From: Bubalus kerabau
Taxonomy: Eukaryota; Chordata; Mammalia; Artiodactyla; Bovidae
Reading direction: 5' to 3'
Length of the DNA: 64,000 nt
Assembly: GCF_029407905.1 (NCBI RefSeq)
Contig: NC_073634.1
Location: 25,309,501-25,373,500, forward strand
The translations under genes were made by a program, and so were the position numbers. Under the pieces are notes generated by a model, which did not search any database, was not told where the DNA came from, and worked only from the letters and a program-made list of their open reading frames with translations. Shown here piece after piece: positions 33,831 through 45,869 of the stretch (position 1 is its first letter; each line of letters opens with the position of its first letter).

Positions 33831-34013
33831 TGTGATTCTCAAAGTGTGGTCTTCAGAACAGCAACACCTAGGAACTTGTTAAAAGGAAAACTCTGAGACC
33901 TTGTTCCAGACCTGCTGAATCAGGACCTGTCGGGGTGGGAACAACAGCTCATGCTTCAGTGAATCAGTCCTCCAGGTGATTCTGACCTATGCTTGAGTTT
34001 GCAAACCACTGTC
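33831..34013 (+). repeat. MER5A (hAT-Charlie) DNA transposon
   Basis: ttgtgattctcaaagtgtgg, aacacctaggaacttgttaa, ccagacctgctgaatcagga and tcctccaggtgattctgacc, ending gcaaaccactg, match the MER5A consensus along its length. Confidence 0.85.
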
Positions 34014-34364
34014 TCTGTGAAAGGGTCAGTAAAATGCAATACAGATTCTTAATACTCTGTGCTAAGTATGCTAAGAAGGATGGATCAACCAGAATATAGC
34101 CAGGTCTGGCTCAAAGTATGTTGGCAACAAATATACTTTGAAATGCAAATCAACAGACCTAAGAGTCCAGGAGGAAGTATGAGAAGTCTAAATGAAGAGC
34201 TGAAAAAACTCCAAGAGCAGTAAAATACAAAGGAGGGAAAACTCTGCAGAGTCTCATAGAACGCAAGAAGTCTGACATCTGACCCCAGTTATCCAAAGTT
34301 GTGGGGCTGGGGAGGCTGAGAGGAGGTGGACTATGGCAGGAGAAGTCACCTGGGCTTACATAAC
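34014..34364. other. Unassigned spacer
   Basis: Nothing recognisable in this 350-bp stretch. Confidence 0.45.
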
Positions 34365-35028
34365 AACAAATGGAAAACTGGGCTCTTAAACAACAGAGTT
34401 CATTGTCTCTTAGTTCTGGAGATCTAGAGTCAAGGTGTCATCAGGGTCATGCTCTTTCTGATGGCTCTGTGGCATGAACTATTCCATGCCTTTCTTATGG
34501 TAGCATTGGGTATTTCTTGGATTCTAGGTGCATCACTTCAGTCCCCCAGTCTTGGGTCATGGTCTCCCTTTGTGTCTTCACATTGTCTTCCCTCTGGGCA
34601 TGTCTCTGTGTCCAATTTCCCCTTTTTATAGGGACATCAATCATACTGGATTAGGGCCCCCTCTAATGACCTCATTTTAGCTGAACTTCCTTGTTAAAGA
34701 CCCCATTTCCCAATGGGCTTCCCTGGTGGCTCAGCAGTAAAGGATCTGCTTGCAATGCAAGAGACTCATGTTTGACCCCTCAGTTGATAAGATCCCATGG
34801 AGTAGGAAATGGAAACCCATTCCAGTATTCTTGTCTGAAGAATCCCCAAGGACAGAGCCGCCTGGTGGGCTACAGTCCACAGGGTCACAAAGAGTTGGAT
34901 ACAACTGAAGTGATTGAGGACACGCACACGCACAACACATGCACATTTCCCAATAAGGTCACATGCAGAGGTATTGGGGTTAGAACTTAAGGGTAACTTT
35001 TGGGGAAACACAGTTCAACCCATAACAG
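34365..35028 (+). repeat. Old mammalian repeat split by a Bov-tA
   Basis: Same family as 4742-5095 and 15965-16110: ggctcttaaacaacagagtt, gtctcttagttctggag, catactggattagggccccc, tctaatgacctcatttt, and cagttcaacccataaca at the end. The Bov-tA at 34715-34943 sits inside it, and the text reads on across the TSD. Confidence 0.6.
34715..34943 (+). mobile_element. Bov-tA SINE
   Basis: Complete sense copy with a CA-rich tail (cacgcacacgcacaacac). A perfect 11-bp TSD, catttcccaat, lies at 34704-34714 and 34944-34954. Confidence 0.96.
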
Positions 35029-36274
35029 TACCTCTAGGAGAAAACAGAATCAAGATGGGGAAAGAGGGCGAAGGGCAGGGTAGAGTGTGGTCCTTCTGTG
35101 GATCTAGCAGAAAAAACAAAAGCGAGTTGTTCCCCAAAGAGTGCATCTTTGGGGCTTTAGTTGATCTTTTTTGTGGGTTTTTTTTTTTCATGCCACAGTT
35201 TAGACGCTACCCATTCCAGGTCAGCCCCACTCCAAGGTACCAGGCTGCTCCCTCCCACCACTGGCAGTACAGTAGCATAGAAAGCACATTGCATTAGGGA
35301 CAAAGAATATGAAGTGGAAAATTTTCTGTTTTCTCATCTGTACAAAGAAAATAATTCCTACCCTGCCTCCTGGGATGTTGTAGAGATGATCTATTGAACT
35401 GATTTTTGCCAGTGGTGGACTCTGTAAGGAAATCAATCACATGAAAGTTAAGAGATGGATAAGAGCGTCATAACTCAGTCCTCCTCCTCACTCCATGGGA
35501 GATTTTAAAGAGATGCTGAGGTTCTACACAAACATACTACATGGAGCAGGGCTGCTGCTTTAGCTTGCAGTTTTTTCCAGCTGCTTCTAGAATTCTTGAG
35601 GCCATGGAGCCTTAACCAAGCTGTAGTGTGAATTGCTAGAGAGAATGACATTTGCTCTATCACTGATGTTTCCTTACCCCTGGAGGCCCCTATGTTCCTG
35701 ACTATCACTGGTGTGGAGATCAGACTTTCTATGTTAGTAAGAGTGTCAACACTTAACTCAAGAACAAAGTGGGAGTCATCAACCGTGACAGACTATTCAG
35801 GAAAAATAACAATCCTATTCTCTGTTCTTTTTCCTTTAGGAATGTCTCTGAATTTCACTTGGTCTCTTATGGGAAGGCAATCAACTCTCATGATGAACTG
35901 TCTCCTCTTTTCTAGATCAAACCTTCTCAATGCCTTTCTTTTTGTGGGAATTGGCAATTTTCTCCAGAATCTTAGATAGTATTTCAGTAGCTTCTAACTA
36001 CTACATTGCTCCCCAACTTCTAGGCTCAGTTAACTAACACAGTCATTTCTCAGTGTCAGCTAGTCATCCCAGGGCCACACCCAGAGCTCAAAGAGGCCAG
36101 TACTTTCCCCTGCAGTATCTATTTCTTCCTACCTGCTACTCCCTGCACCATCCCCCCTCCCATCTTACTCTCACCCAGCTTCCACTTATAAGGTGGAACT
36201 GATACTGATTATGGACTTTTGGGGTCTTGCATTGCAAGGGTAGGGTGTAGCTGTTTTTTTCAACAGAAAATACA
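35029..36274. other. Mostly unassigned; weak MIR at 35280-35400
   Basis: The words cattgcattagggacaaaga, tctgttttctcatctgtaca and gatgttgtagagatgatcta suggest a worn plus-strand MIR. A T-run lies at about 35179-35188. Otherwise no gene or clear repeat. Confidence 0.4.
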
Positions 36275-36450
36275 ACAGAGAGAGTTGCATTAACTTTGGA
36301 GTCCTGAGTTTGAATCTTAAGTATAATATTTGATAGCTGTGTGACTTTGGGCAATTTATTCAGCCTCTCTGATCTGAAATTCCTAAATCATAAAATAAAT
36401 AGTATCTACTTCATGGAGTTATTGTGATGGTTAAGAGAGAGAATGTAAAA
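36275..36450 (+). repeat. MIR SINE
   Basis: ctttggagtcctgagtttga, atagctgtgtgactttgggc, aatttattcagcctctctga and agtatctacttcatggagtt are in full MIR order. Confidence 0.85.
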
Positions 36451-36581
36451 GTAAAATGGACATTCAAAACCACCCATATGGTGTTCCATACTAATTGGGT
36501 GACATCTATTGGAAGCCAGCCTTGGCCACAGCTGGTGCAATCATATCAGTTGTCTTGTTCTTACCTTGTTATTTACAACAG

Positions 36582-36905
36582 TTCAGTTCAGTTCAGTCGC
36601 TCAGTCGTGTCTGGCTCTTTGCAACCCCATGAATCGCAGCACGCCAGGCCTCCCTGTCATCACCAACTCCCGGAGTTCACCCAGACTCACATCCATTGAG
36701 TCAGTGTTGCCATCCAGCCATCTCATCCTGTCGTCCCCTTCTCCTCCTGCCCCCAATCCCTCCCAGCATCAGAGTCTTTTCCAATGAATCAACTCTTTGC
36801 AGGAGGTGGCCAAAGTAATGGAGTTTCAGCTTGAGCATCAGTCCTTCCAAAGAAATCCCAGGGCTGATCTCCTTCAGAATGGACTGGTTGGATCTCCTTG
36901 CAGTG
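36582..36905 (-). mobile_element. BovB LINE 3' fragment
   Basis: Reverse strand from agttcagttcagttcagtcg through the ORF2 C-terminal region to tggttggatctccttgcagt. 5'-truncated to about 320 bp. Confidence 0.94.
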
Positions 36906-37206
36906 ACCTCATCATAATTCCATGTCTAAAACTTCAGATGCTGGAAAGACTCTTATTCATGGTCCTGGACCAATCAAAACAAAGGCTCAGATTGTTGTTT
37001 TACTTGAGAGAAGTCACTAACACTTCCATCTCCAACCAGTCTCTTTCTTTTTGAGGGTCTTCAAACAACCCATGGACCTAGAGGCTGCCCCTGGGCCACA
37101 TGATCATTGGCCAATTCTAGTCATTGACTGTTTACAACCCTACTCTAGGAGGGCCCAGTCCCTGGGACAAAGACAAGAGGCCATGGCAGGACACATTCTC
37201 CTAGGA
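36906..37206. other. Unassigned spacer
   Basis: Nothing recognisable in this 300-bp stretch between BovB and Bov-tA. Confidence 0.45.
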
Positions 37207-37219
37207 CTGATTTCTGGGC

Positions 37220-37426
37220 TTCCCTGGTGGCTCAGTGGAAAAGAATCTGCCGGCCAATGCAGGAGACAAAGGTTTGATCCCAGGCTGGGAAGATCCCCTG
37301 GAGAAGGAAATGGCAACCCACTCCAGTATTCTTGCCTGGGAAATCCCATGAACAGAGGAGCCTGGCGGGCCATTGTCGATGGGGTCACAAAAGAGTTGGA
37401 CGCGACTTATTGACTAAACAACACAG
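37220..37426 (+). mobile_element. Bov-tA SINE
   Basis: Complete sense copy ending gactaaacaacacag. A perfect 13-bp TSD, ctgatttctgggc, lies at 37207-37219 and 37427-37439. Confidence 0.97.
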
Positions 37427-37439
37427 CTGATTTCTGGGC

Positions 37440-38279
37440 CTGAGGTTGTTGCAGTATGCATGAAGCTGGCCAAGATGTAGAAAGGACTGATTATTACCAT
37501 GAGTTCTACCAGAAATAGTAGAAATAACAGATCTCTGAGACTGAAGATCTGCCTCTCTTCTGGAGAGCAAGTTAACCCCTTATTGTAATCTTGTTTCAAA
37601 CTTCTCCAAGATGCACTTCCCCAGAAGACTCTCCTAGATGGAATGCGTGCCACTTTGCCTCCTCATGACTCTTTTGCATTTGCATGCTAATTTTTCTCAT
37701 TAAATCTGATCAGCATAGGTGAATGTGTGATGGCCAGGACAGAGTTAGCCCAGTGAAAGACTTAACTTGCCATTACCCCTCCAAGATTTGATTTACTCAG
37801 CATTGTTGGGTATCCTCACTCTTGTGGTGAAACTCATTTATAATTCTGCCTTTTCCTCTTCTTTTTTCTTCTCAAGGTCTGCTGTGCAGTTTCTCCTGCC
37901 TTTACTAATTAACTCAGTTTGCACTAGCTAAATTCAGTATCATCTTCTTCCTCTCTATCATAGATTACCTTTTGGGTCAGGCTTCCTCTTGATGTTGATG
38001 CAAGTGAGAAGAGCAGTATGTCGTACTTCAGGCAGCAGGGACAGCCTGGGGTCAGCTGCTGCCATCTCAGCCTTACTGAGCATCACTGGGGGACCAGGAG
38101 ATAGTAGGGAATTAAGGTCACCTGTGCCAACCAAGGAATTAGAGGGCAGGGAAATTGAATTTATTATACAGTACTTGACAACCTCCCTATTACCTCTTGA
38201 AAGCTAAAAAACTAGGCCCTTTTTCTAGTTCTGCAGGTATGTTTTTTACTACACAGGGCAGAGTTGATATGGAATCTTG
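37440..38279. other. Unassigned non-coding DNA
   Basis: No gene or repeat recognised in about 840 bp. Confidence 0.45.
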
Positions 38280-38505
38280 GGGCTTCCCTGGTGGCTCAGT
38301 GGTAAATAATCTGCCTGCCAATGCAGGAAATCACAGAGACATGGTTTGATACCTGGGTCAGGAAGATCCTCTGGAGGAAGGCACAGCAACCCACTCCAGT
38401 TTTCTTGCCTGGAGAATTCCATGGGCAGAAGAGCCTGTTGAGCTGCAGTCCTCCATAGAGTTGCGAAGAGTCAGACACTACTAAAGTGACTGAGCATGCA
38501 TGCAT
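38280..38505 (+). mobile_element. Bov-tA SINE
   Basis: Sense copy with head gcttccctggtggctcagtg, B-box ggtttgatacctgggtcagg, and tail gactgagcatgcatgcatat. Moderately diverged with no clear TSD. Confidence 0.94.
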
Positions 38506-38510
38506 ATGTT

Positions 38511-39409
38511 CATATGTATGTGGTAGGGGCTATGGAGTCAAGGAATGATAAAAATAATTCCAAACCAACCTTGTGTTTTACTTTACTCATAAAGCATGAC
38601 TTTCACAGGGCCACTCTGCTGCCTGATGTCTTAATATGTCTTTCCACCTCCCAGCTAATAGAGCCAAGCCTGCATTAGACTAAGACTAACCAGTCATCTC
38701 CGAGTATGCCAGCCCTGCTATCTTTCTCTTTCTCCTCTTGGTCATTCATTTAGCCTTCTGACGAAATTACAGCCATCCATTCTCTTCCAAGAGTTGTTCA
38801 GCTCAGACAAGTAGCTTTGTCTTTAAATTTCCCAGGAGAGGAACTTGAATAGTGGTCCCCAGAATGGTTACAGGTCAGAAGAAGCGATCAGCACTTAGAA
38901 GCTCAAATGGAACTCCCCAGTTCCCTGCCCCTCTTCCCCCTCCATCTCAACTGATCCTATCCTTCACAATAGATCTGAAGCGAAAGAGTATCCACAATTA
39001 CTCAAATACAAACTGAATCTTCTGAGGTGGTGGGGGAAGCCCAAATAGTTCTTTCCTCTGTTTTCCTGTTTCCTCAAGGGATTTCTCTGAAAGGTTCTGG
39101 TCTAATCTGGGAAGAATCACAGCAGAGCACTAAGTCTTTCACATCCTATGTGACATGATGACGTGCAAGAGGAAAGTGACATCTCTGAGACAAGGTTCGT
39201 TTGTAAGAAAGGTGGTAATATTTACAGACCGTATAGTTATAATGATGATGTAAGATAGTGAACATACATGCAAAGCAGAGTGTCCGGGCCCTTAGAGTAT
39301 GCTCACCATACTGGTTCCCTTCTTACCGTCCCTAAGTGGGAGTCACGGAGTGTTCAGGAGCTCCTGGCATCTGGGTGAAGACCTGGAGACCAATGCTAAG
39401 AAATCATGT
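38511..39409. other. Unassigned non-coding DNA
   Basis: About 900 bp with no gene or recognisable repeat. Confidence 0.45.
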
Positions 39410-39421
39410 TTAAAAGCCATT

Positions 39422-39614
39422 CTTGTCCTTTGTGACCTCATGGACTGCAGCCCACCAGGTTCCTCTGTCCTTGAAATTGTCTAGGCAAAAATACTGGAGT
39501 GAGTTGCCATTTCCTACTCCCAGGGATCTTCCTGACCCAGGGAACAAATTTGTGTCTCTGGCATCTCCTTTCTTGGCAGGCAAATTCTTTACCACTGTGC
39601 TACCTGGGAAGCCC
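39422..39614 (-). mobile_element. Bov-tA SINE
   Basis: Reverse strand, tail-truncated, ending at the head tgctacctgggaagccc. A perfect 12-bp TSD, ttaaaagccatt, lies at 39410-39421 and 39615-39626. Confidence 0.96.
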
Positions 39615-39626
39615 TTAAAAGCCATT

Positions 39627-40158
39627 AATCTAAGGATAATGATGAAACATCACTGAAGGGAGGGTGCATTAGAGGTTAACCCAAATAAAGCCATGTATAT
39701 TAGGAAATGTAGCCTATGACGGTAAAACCACACCGCACAGATAGAGGGAGATCATGGCAGAGGGACACTGGGTCTCCTCTGCTTATGGACTCCAGTTCTG
39801 TGTCAGAATTGATCTTTTCAGGTTGATATTGTACATGACAGCATCTACCCATTCCAGTAAGGGCTGTTAGAAATTATGCCCCTGGAGGATTTTTTACTGT
39901 AAGAAGGAGCAAATACCACATTCCAAATAAATGGTAAAAGCCACTAAAGTCACCTCCCTGCAGGGACATCTTTTATACTGTAGAGTCCCTTCTGGGGAAA
40001 ATTCCTTATCAGGTTTCTATTGATAAAGTTCCCAGGAGTGAAAAAGGCCCATAACTTTCTTCAGCCTTTGCTCTGGGATTGCTCTGTGGCTGAAAGCAAG
40101 AGCAGTCAAAAGATCCGGGCTGTTATTAGATGGGAGGCAAGCAGAGGGGCATCACCTA
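39627..40158. other. Unassigned non-coding DNA
   Basis: No gene or recognisable repeat in 530 bp. Confidence 0.45.
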
Positions 40159-40357
40159 GTGTGCTCAGTCATGTCTGACTCTTTGCGACCCCATGGACTG
40201 CAGCCCACTAGGCTCCTCTGTCCATGTTATTCTCCAAGCAAGAATACTGGAGTGGGTTACCATTTCTTCCTCCTTCCTGACCCAGGAATCGAACCCACAT
40301 CTCTTATGTCTCCTACATTGCAGCTGGATTCTTTACTGCTGGACCACCAGAGAAGCC
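40159..40357 (-). mobile_element. Bov-tA SINE
   Basis: Reverse strand from gtgctcagtcatgtctgact to the head gaccaccagagaagcccc. A segment around the lysine-like linker (ggggatcttccc in most copies) is deleted, joining ttcctcc directly to ttcctgaccc. Confidence 0.94.
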
Positions 40358-40374
40358 CCATGTATCAGGGAGTT

Positions 40375-40872
40375 CAGTTCAGTTCAGTTCAGTCACTCAG
40401 TCGTGTCTGACTCTTTGTGACCCCATGAATTGCAGCACGCCAGGCCTCCCTGTCCATCACCAACTCCCGGAGTTCACTCAAACCACATCCATCGAGTCAG
40501 TGATGCCATCCTGCCATCTCATCCTCTGTCGTCCCCTTCTCCTCCTGCCCCCAATCCCTCCCAGCATCAGAGTCTTTTCCAATGAGTCAACTCTTCGCAT
40601 GAGGTGGCCGAAGTACTGGAGTTTCAGCTTTAGCATCATTCCTTCCAAAGAACACCCAGCACTGATCTTTAGAATGGACTGGTTGGATCTCCTTGCAGTC
40701 CAAGAGACTCTCAAGAATCTTCTCCAAAACCACAGTTCAAAAGCATCAATTATTCGGTGCTCAGCTTTCTTCACAGTCCAACTCTCGCATCCATACATGA
40801 CCACTGGAAAAACCATAGCCTTGACTAGATGGACCTTTGTTGGCAAAGTAATGTCTCTGCTTTTGAATATGC
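40375..40872 (-). mobile_element. BovB LINE, 5'-truncated, about 500 bp
   Basis: Reverse strand with a (TTCAG)n-like 3' end and the ORF2 C-terminal region (VVMYGCESWTVKKAEHRIID, KLKLQYFGHLMRRVD). A perfect 12-bp TSD, tatcagggagtt, lies at 40363-40374 and 40873-40884. One or two frameshifts break the frame. Confidence 0.96.
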
Positions 40873-40884
40873 TATCAGGGAGTT

Positions 40885-41611
40885 AGGTACTATCAATTAT
40901 ACTTGGATTCAAGAGAGGATCTTAAATAAGAGAATAGCCCAAAGTCCACAAAAGCGGACTAGTAGTGAGTTTTCAAATCTTCCTTTCTTCAGAAGCCAAG
41001 GTCACAACTTGTTACATATGGCTTATATATAATAAGGCTCATTTCAGGAATAAGAAAAACAGAAATGAATTGTTTTCAGGACATGATAGAAATTAGGGGA
41101 AAGAGTTATGTTTGGGGGACTAGCTTAGAATTTCAATCAGTGCTCTAAGAGCTAAAAATAAAAAGTACTCCCCCCACAACAGACACCCCCACCCCCCGCC
41201 AAAAAAAAAAAAAAAAAAATAGTGAAGTTGAGAAGGACTCTGGCTTAGCAGCCCTCTGTAGTTGACTGCTGCTCAGACTGCTGTACCTGGCATTTAAAAT
41301 ACTTCATTCAAAGGTTTCACTTTACCTAACCAGCTTTGCTGGATCTTAGCAGTCTGCTTCCAGATTCTTCCTTTGAAACATGCAAAAACTGATAACCAGG
41401 GATTTTAAGAGATGGCTCATTCTTATGCAGCTGGTTAGTATTAGAATTTACAGAAGTAAAGCATCCTATGCTAATATATTTGCAATATATCATAAAAAAA
41501 TATTTCATTAAACAGCATATTTCCACACGTGAATGTGTCTTCTGCTCAGTTTTCAATTGGGTTGTTAGTGTTTTCATTCCTGGGTAATGACTGTGGTTAA
41601 TTTCTACTTTT
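40885..41611. other. Unassigned; C-rich/A-rich tract
   Basis: Mostly unassigned. A simple tract of C-runs followed by about 20 A lies at 41169-41220. Confidence 0.45.
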
Positions 41612-41699
41612 GTCTTTTTAAAAAATTTTATTGAAGTGTAATTCAATAAAATTGCTGTGTTGTGTTAATTTCTACTGTACAGCACAGTGAATCAATTAC

Positions 41700-41732
<33 letters not shown>

Positions 41733-42302
41733 TATGTTTCTCATATTCTTTTCCATATGTTTTATCACATAGTATTGAATACAGTTCCCTGTGCTAAATA
41801 GCAGGACCTTGTTTTTTATCCTATAGTTGCATCTGCTAATCCCAAGCTCCCAGTACTTCCCTTTCCTACTATCTCTCTCTCCCTTGGCAACCATGAATCT
41901 GTTCTCTCTGTCTGTGAATCTGCTGCTTTTTCCTAGCTCTGTTCATTTGTGTCGTATTTTAGATTCCACATATAAGTGATATCATGAAGTATTTGTCTTT
42001 CTCTTTCTGACTTACTTGCTTAGTATGATGATCTCTAGGACCATCCATGTTTTTTAATGATGACTAATATTTTAGTGTATGTGTATGCCACATTTTTTAT
42101 CCATTCATCTTTTGGTGGACATTTAGGTTGTTTCCATGTCTTGCTATTGTGAACAGTGATTCTATGAACATAAGGGTGCATATATCTTTTTGAATTACAG
42201 TTTTGTCTGGGTATATGTACAAGAGTGGGATTGCTGGATCATACAGCAACTCTATTTTTAGCTTTTTGAAGAACCTCCATACTGTTTTTCATAATGGTTG
42301 AA
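41612..42302 (-). mobile_element. Older L1, 3' part (left of nested L1)
   Basis: Reverse-strand L1 3' end: ttttattgaagtgtaattca, ctgtacagcacagtgaatca, cagttccctgtgctaaatag, then the 3' end of the ORF2 region to ttcataatggttgaaccact. The sequence resumes at 44798 with the next part of the same consensus. Confidence 0.92.
41700..41734. repeat. (TA)n(CA)n microsatellite
   Basis: Alternating TA then CA run within the older L1 3'UTR. Confidence 0.92.
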
Positions 42303-42310
42303 CCACTTTA

Positions 42311-44788
42311 TTTTTTTATTTTTATTTATTTATTTTATTTTATTTTTTAACTTTACAATATTGTATTGGTTTTGCTATATATCAAAATGAATCTGCCACA
42401 GGTATACATGTGTTTCCCATCCTGAACTCTCCTCCCTCCTCCCTCCCCATACCATCCCTCTGGGTTGTCCCAGTGCACCAGCCCCAAGCATCCAGTATGG
42501 TGCATCGAACCTGGACTGGTGAATCATTTCATATATGATATTATACATATTTCAATGCCATTCTCCCAAATCATCCCACCCTCTCCCTCTCCCTCTCCCA
42601 TAGAGTCCAAAAGACTGTTCTACACATCAGTGTCTCTTTTGCTGTCTCATATACAGGGTTATTGTTACTATCTTTCTAAATTCCATATATATGCGTTAGT
42701 ATACTGTATTGGTGTTTTTCTTTCTGGCTTACTTCACTCTGTATAATAGGCTCCAGTTTCATCCACCTCATTAGAACGGATTCAAATGTATTCTTTTTAA
42801 TAGCTGAGTAATACTCCATTGTGTATATGTACCACTGCTTTCTTATCCATTCATCTGCTGATGGACATCTAGGTTGCTTCCATGTCCTGGCTATTATAAA
42901 CAGTGCTGCGATGAACATTGGGGTACACGTGTCTCTTTCCCTTCTGGTTTCCTCAGTGTGTATGCCCAGCAATGGGATTGCTGGCTCATAAGGCAGTTCT
43001 ATTCCCAGTTTTTTAAGGAATCTCCACACTGTTCTCCAGAGTGGCTGTACTAGTTTGCATTCCCACCAACAGTGTAAGAGGGTTCCCTTTTCTCCACACC
43101 CTCTCCAGCATTAATTGCTTGTAGACTTTTGGATCGCAGCCATTCTGACTGGCGTGAAATGGTACCTCATAGTGGTTTTGATTTGCATTTCTCTGATAAT
43201 GAGTGATGTTGAGCATCTTTTCATGTGTTTGTTAGCCATCTGTATGTCTTCTTTGGAGAAATGTCTATTTAGTTCTTTGGCCCATTTTTTGATTGGGTCA
43301 TTTATTTTTCTGGAATTGAGGTATAGGAGTTGCTTGTATATTTTTGAGATTAGTTGTTTGTCAGTTGCTTCATTTGCTATTATTTTCTCCCATTCTGAAG
43401 GCTGTCTTTTCACCTTGCTTATAGTTTCCTTTGTTGTGCAGAAGCTTTTAAGTTTAATTAGATCCCATTTGTTTATTTTTGCTTTTATTTCCAATATTCT
43501 GGGAGGTGGGTCATAGAGGATCCTGTTGTGATGTATATTGGAGAGTGTTTTGCCTATGTTCTCCTCTAGGTCTTACGTTTAAATCTTTAATCCATTTTGA
43601 GTTTATTTTTGTGTATGGTGTTAGAAAGTGTTCTAGTTTCATTCTTTTACAAGTGGTTGACCAGTTTTCCCAGCACCACTTGTTAAAGAGATTGTCTTTA
43701 ATCCATTGTATATTCTTGCCTCCTTTGTCAAAGATAAGGTGCCCATATGTGCATGGATTTATCTCTGGGCTTTCTATTTTGTTCCATTGATCAATATTTC
43801 TGTCTTTGTGCCAGTACCATACTGTCTTGATGACTGTGGCTTTGTAGTAGAGCCTCAAGTCAGGTAGGTTGATTCCTCCAGTTCCATTCTTCTTTCTCAA
43901 GATTGCTTTGGCTATTCAAGGTTTTTTTGTATTTCCATTCAAATTGTGAAATTATTTGTTCTAGCTCTGTGAAGAATACCATTGGTAGCTTGATAAGGAT
44001 TGCATTGAATCTATAAATTGCTTTGGGTAGTATACTCATTTTCACTATATTGATTCTTCCAATCCATGAACATTGTATATTTCTCCATCTATTAGTGTCC
44101 TCTTTGATTTCTTTCACCAGTGTTTTATAGTTTTCTATATATAGGTCTTTAGTTTTTTTAGGTAGATATATTCCTAAGTATTTTATTCTTTCCGTTGCAA
44201 TGGTGGATGGAATTGTTTCCTTAATTTCTCTTTCTATTTTCTCATTATTAGTGTATAGGAATGCGAGGGATTTCTGTGTGTTGATTTTATATCCTGAAAC
44301 TTTACTATATTCATTGATTAGTTCTAGTAATTTTCTGGTGGAGTCTTTAGGGTTTTCTATGTAGAGGATCATGTCATCTGCAAACAGTGAGAGTTTTACT
44401 TCTTCTTTTCCAATTTGGATTCCTTTTATTTCTTTTTCTGCTCTGATTGCTGTGGCCAAAACTTCCAGAACTATGTTGAATAGTAATGGTGAAAGTGGGC
44501 ACCCTTGTCTTGTTCCTGACTTTAGAGGAAATGCTTTCAATTTTTCACCATTGAGGATAATGTTTGCTGTGGGTTTGTCATATATAGCTTTTATTATGTT
44601 GAGGTATGTTCCGTCTATTCCTGCTTTCTGGAGAGTTTTTATCATAAATGGATGTTGAATTTTGTCAAAGGCTTTCTCTGCATCTATTGAGATAATCATA
44701 TGGTTTTTATTTTTCAATTTGTTACTGTGGTGTATTACATAGATTGATTTGTGGATATTGAAGAATCCTTGCATCCCTGGGATAAAGC
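42311..44788 (-). mobile_element. Younger ruminant L1, 5'-truncated, nested in an older L1
   Basis: Reverse-strand L1 from its A-rich 3' tail (T-rich here at 42311-42350) through the ruminant 3'UTR to within the ORF2 reverse transcriptase. ccactttat at 42303-42311 and 44789-44797 is the TSD, though the L1 end adds an ambiguous base or two. The older L1 consensus is interrupted exactly at this point. Confidence 0.93.
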
Positions 44789-44792
44789 CCAC
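42676..44792 (-). pseudogene. L1 ORF2 remnant (reverse transcriptase to C-terminus)
   Basis: L1 ORF2p nicks DNA and reverse-transcribes L1 RNA. This 5'-truncated frame keeps RT block A (IISIDAEKAFDKI), block B (GTRQGCPLSPLLFNIVLEVL) and block C with FADDMILY, in 44792-43860. A frameshift near 43900 moves to the frame with KKNGTGGINLPDLRLYYKAT. Further breaks near 43500 and 43030 lead to the C-terminal part with WRFLKKLGIELPYEPAIPLL and YIYTMEYYSAIKKNTFESVL. The endonuclease is missing. Dead copy, but relatively little decayed. Confidence 0.93.
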
Positions 44793-44797
44793 TTTAT

Positions 44798-45511
44798 ATT
44801 CCCATCAAAGTACCAGAGGGTTCCCTTTTCTCCACACCCTCTCCAGTATTTATCATTTGTAGACTTTTTAATGATGGCCATTCTGATCAGTGTGAAGTTG
44901 TACCTCATTTCAGGTTTAATTTGCATTTCTCTATTAATTTGTGATGGGCATCTTTTCATGTGCTTATTGACCATCTGTGTGTCTTTAGAAAAATGTCTAT
45001 TTAGGTCTTCTGCTTAGTTTTCAATTGATTTGTTAGTTTTTCCATTATTGAGTTGTGTGAACTGTTTGCACATTTTGGAAATTAAGCCCTTGTCAGTTTC
45101 AACATTTGCAAATATTTTCTCCTAGTCTGTACTTTGTCTTTTCATTTTGTTTATGGTTTCCTTTGCTGTGCGAAAGCTTATAAGCTTGTTTAGGTCTCAT
45201 TTGTTTATTTTTGCTTTTATTTCTATTGCCCTTGAAGACTGAAGTAATGAAACATTGGTATGATTTAGGTCAGAGAATGTTTTGCCTGTGTTCTCTTTCA
45301 GGGTTATTATGGTGTTTTATCTTATATTTATAAGTCCTTAACCTATTTTTTTGAGTTTATTTCTGTGTATCATGGGAGGGTGTGGTTTGTTCATTGATTT
45401 ATATGTGGCTTTTATATATTCCAGCTTTCCCAACACCACTTGCTGAAGAGACTGTCTTTTCCCCTTTTCCCCATTGTATATTCTTGCCTCCTTTGTCAAA
45501 GGTTAATTGTC
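44798..45511 (-). mobile_element. Older L1, continuation (right of nested L1)
   Basis: The reverse-strand ORF2 text picks up at attcccatcaaagtaccaga, the consensus that follows the break at 42302, and runs to ttcttgcctcctttgtcaaa. With the left part it forms an L1 relic of about 1.4 kb. Confidence 0.9.
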
Positions 45512-45869
45512 TGGTTTTATTTTCTTTATATACTTTTATTTTCATTGGTTGACTTTGATTAAAAAGGGAAATTTAGTGGCTTATATGACTGTGAAGTCTA
45601 AGAACACTGAGCAACAACCAGGACAGGGGTCTCAAAACAGGGTGTTCTCCTTCATTAGATTTTTTGACCCTGTTTCTCTCTGCGTTGGCCTTCTTCACAC
45701 CTATTAAAGATGAGCTTTCTCCATGTGGTCAGGAGACATGGCCAATGGGAACACTAGTCTTTGTTATTTCCATTCTGTAACCCCAGGACAAAGAGATTTT
45801 CTATACAGGATCCTGATTGGCCTTGTTACCTGGTCCAAGCTTGTACTGCTTACCACATGACAGACCAAC
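45512..45869. other. Unassigned, perhaps part of an LTR element
   Basis: Text such as gacaaagagattttctatac and aggatcctgattggccttgt looks repeat-like and may belong to the adjoining LTR, but I cannot name it. Confidence 0.35.
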
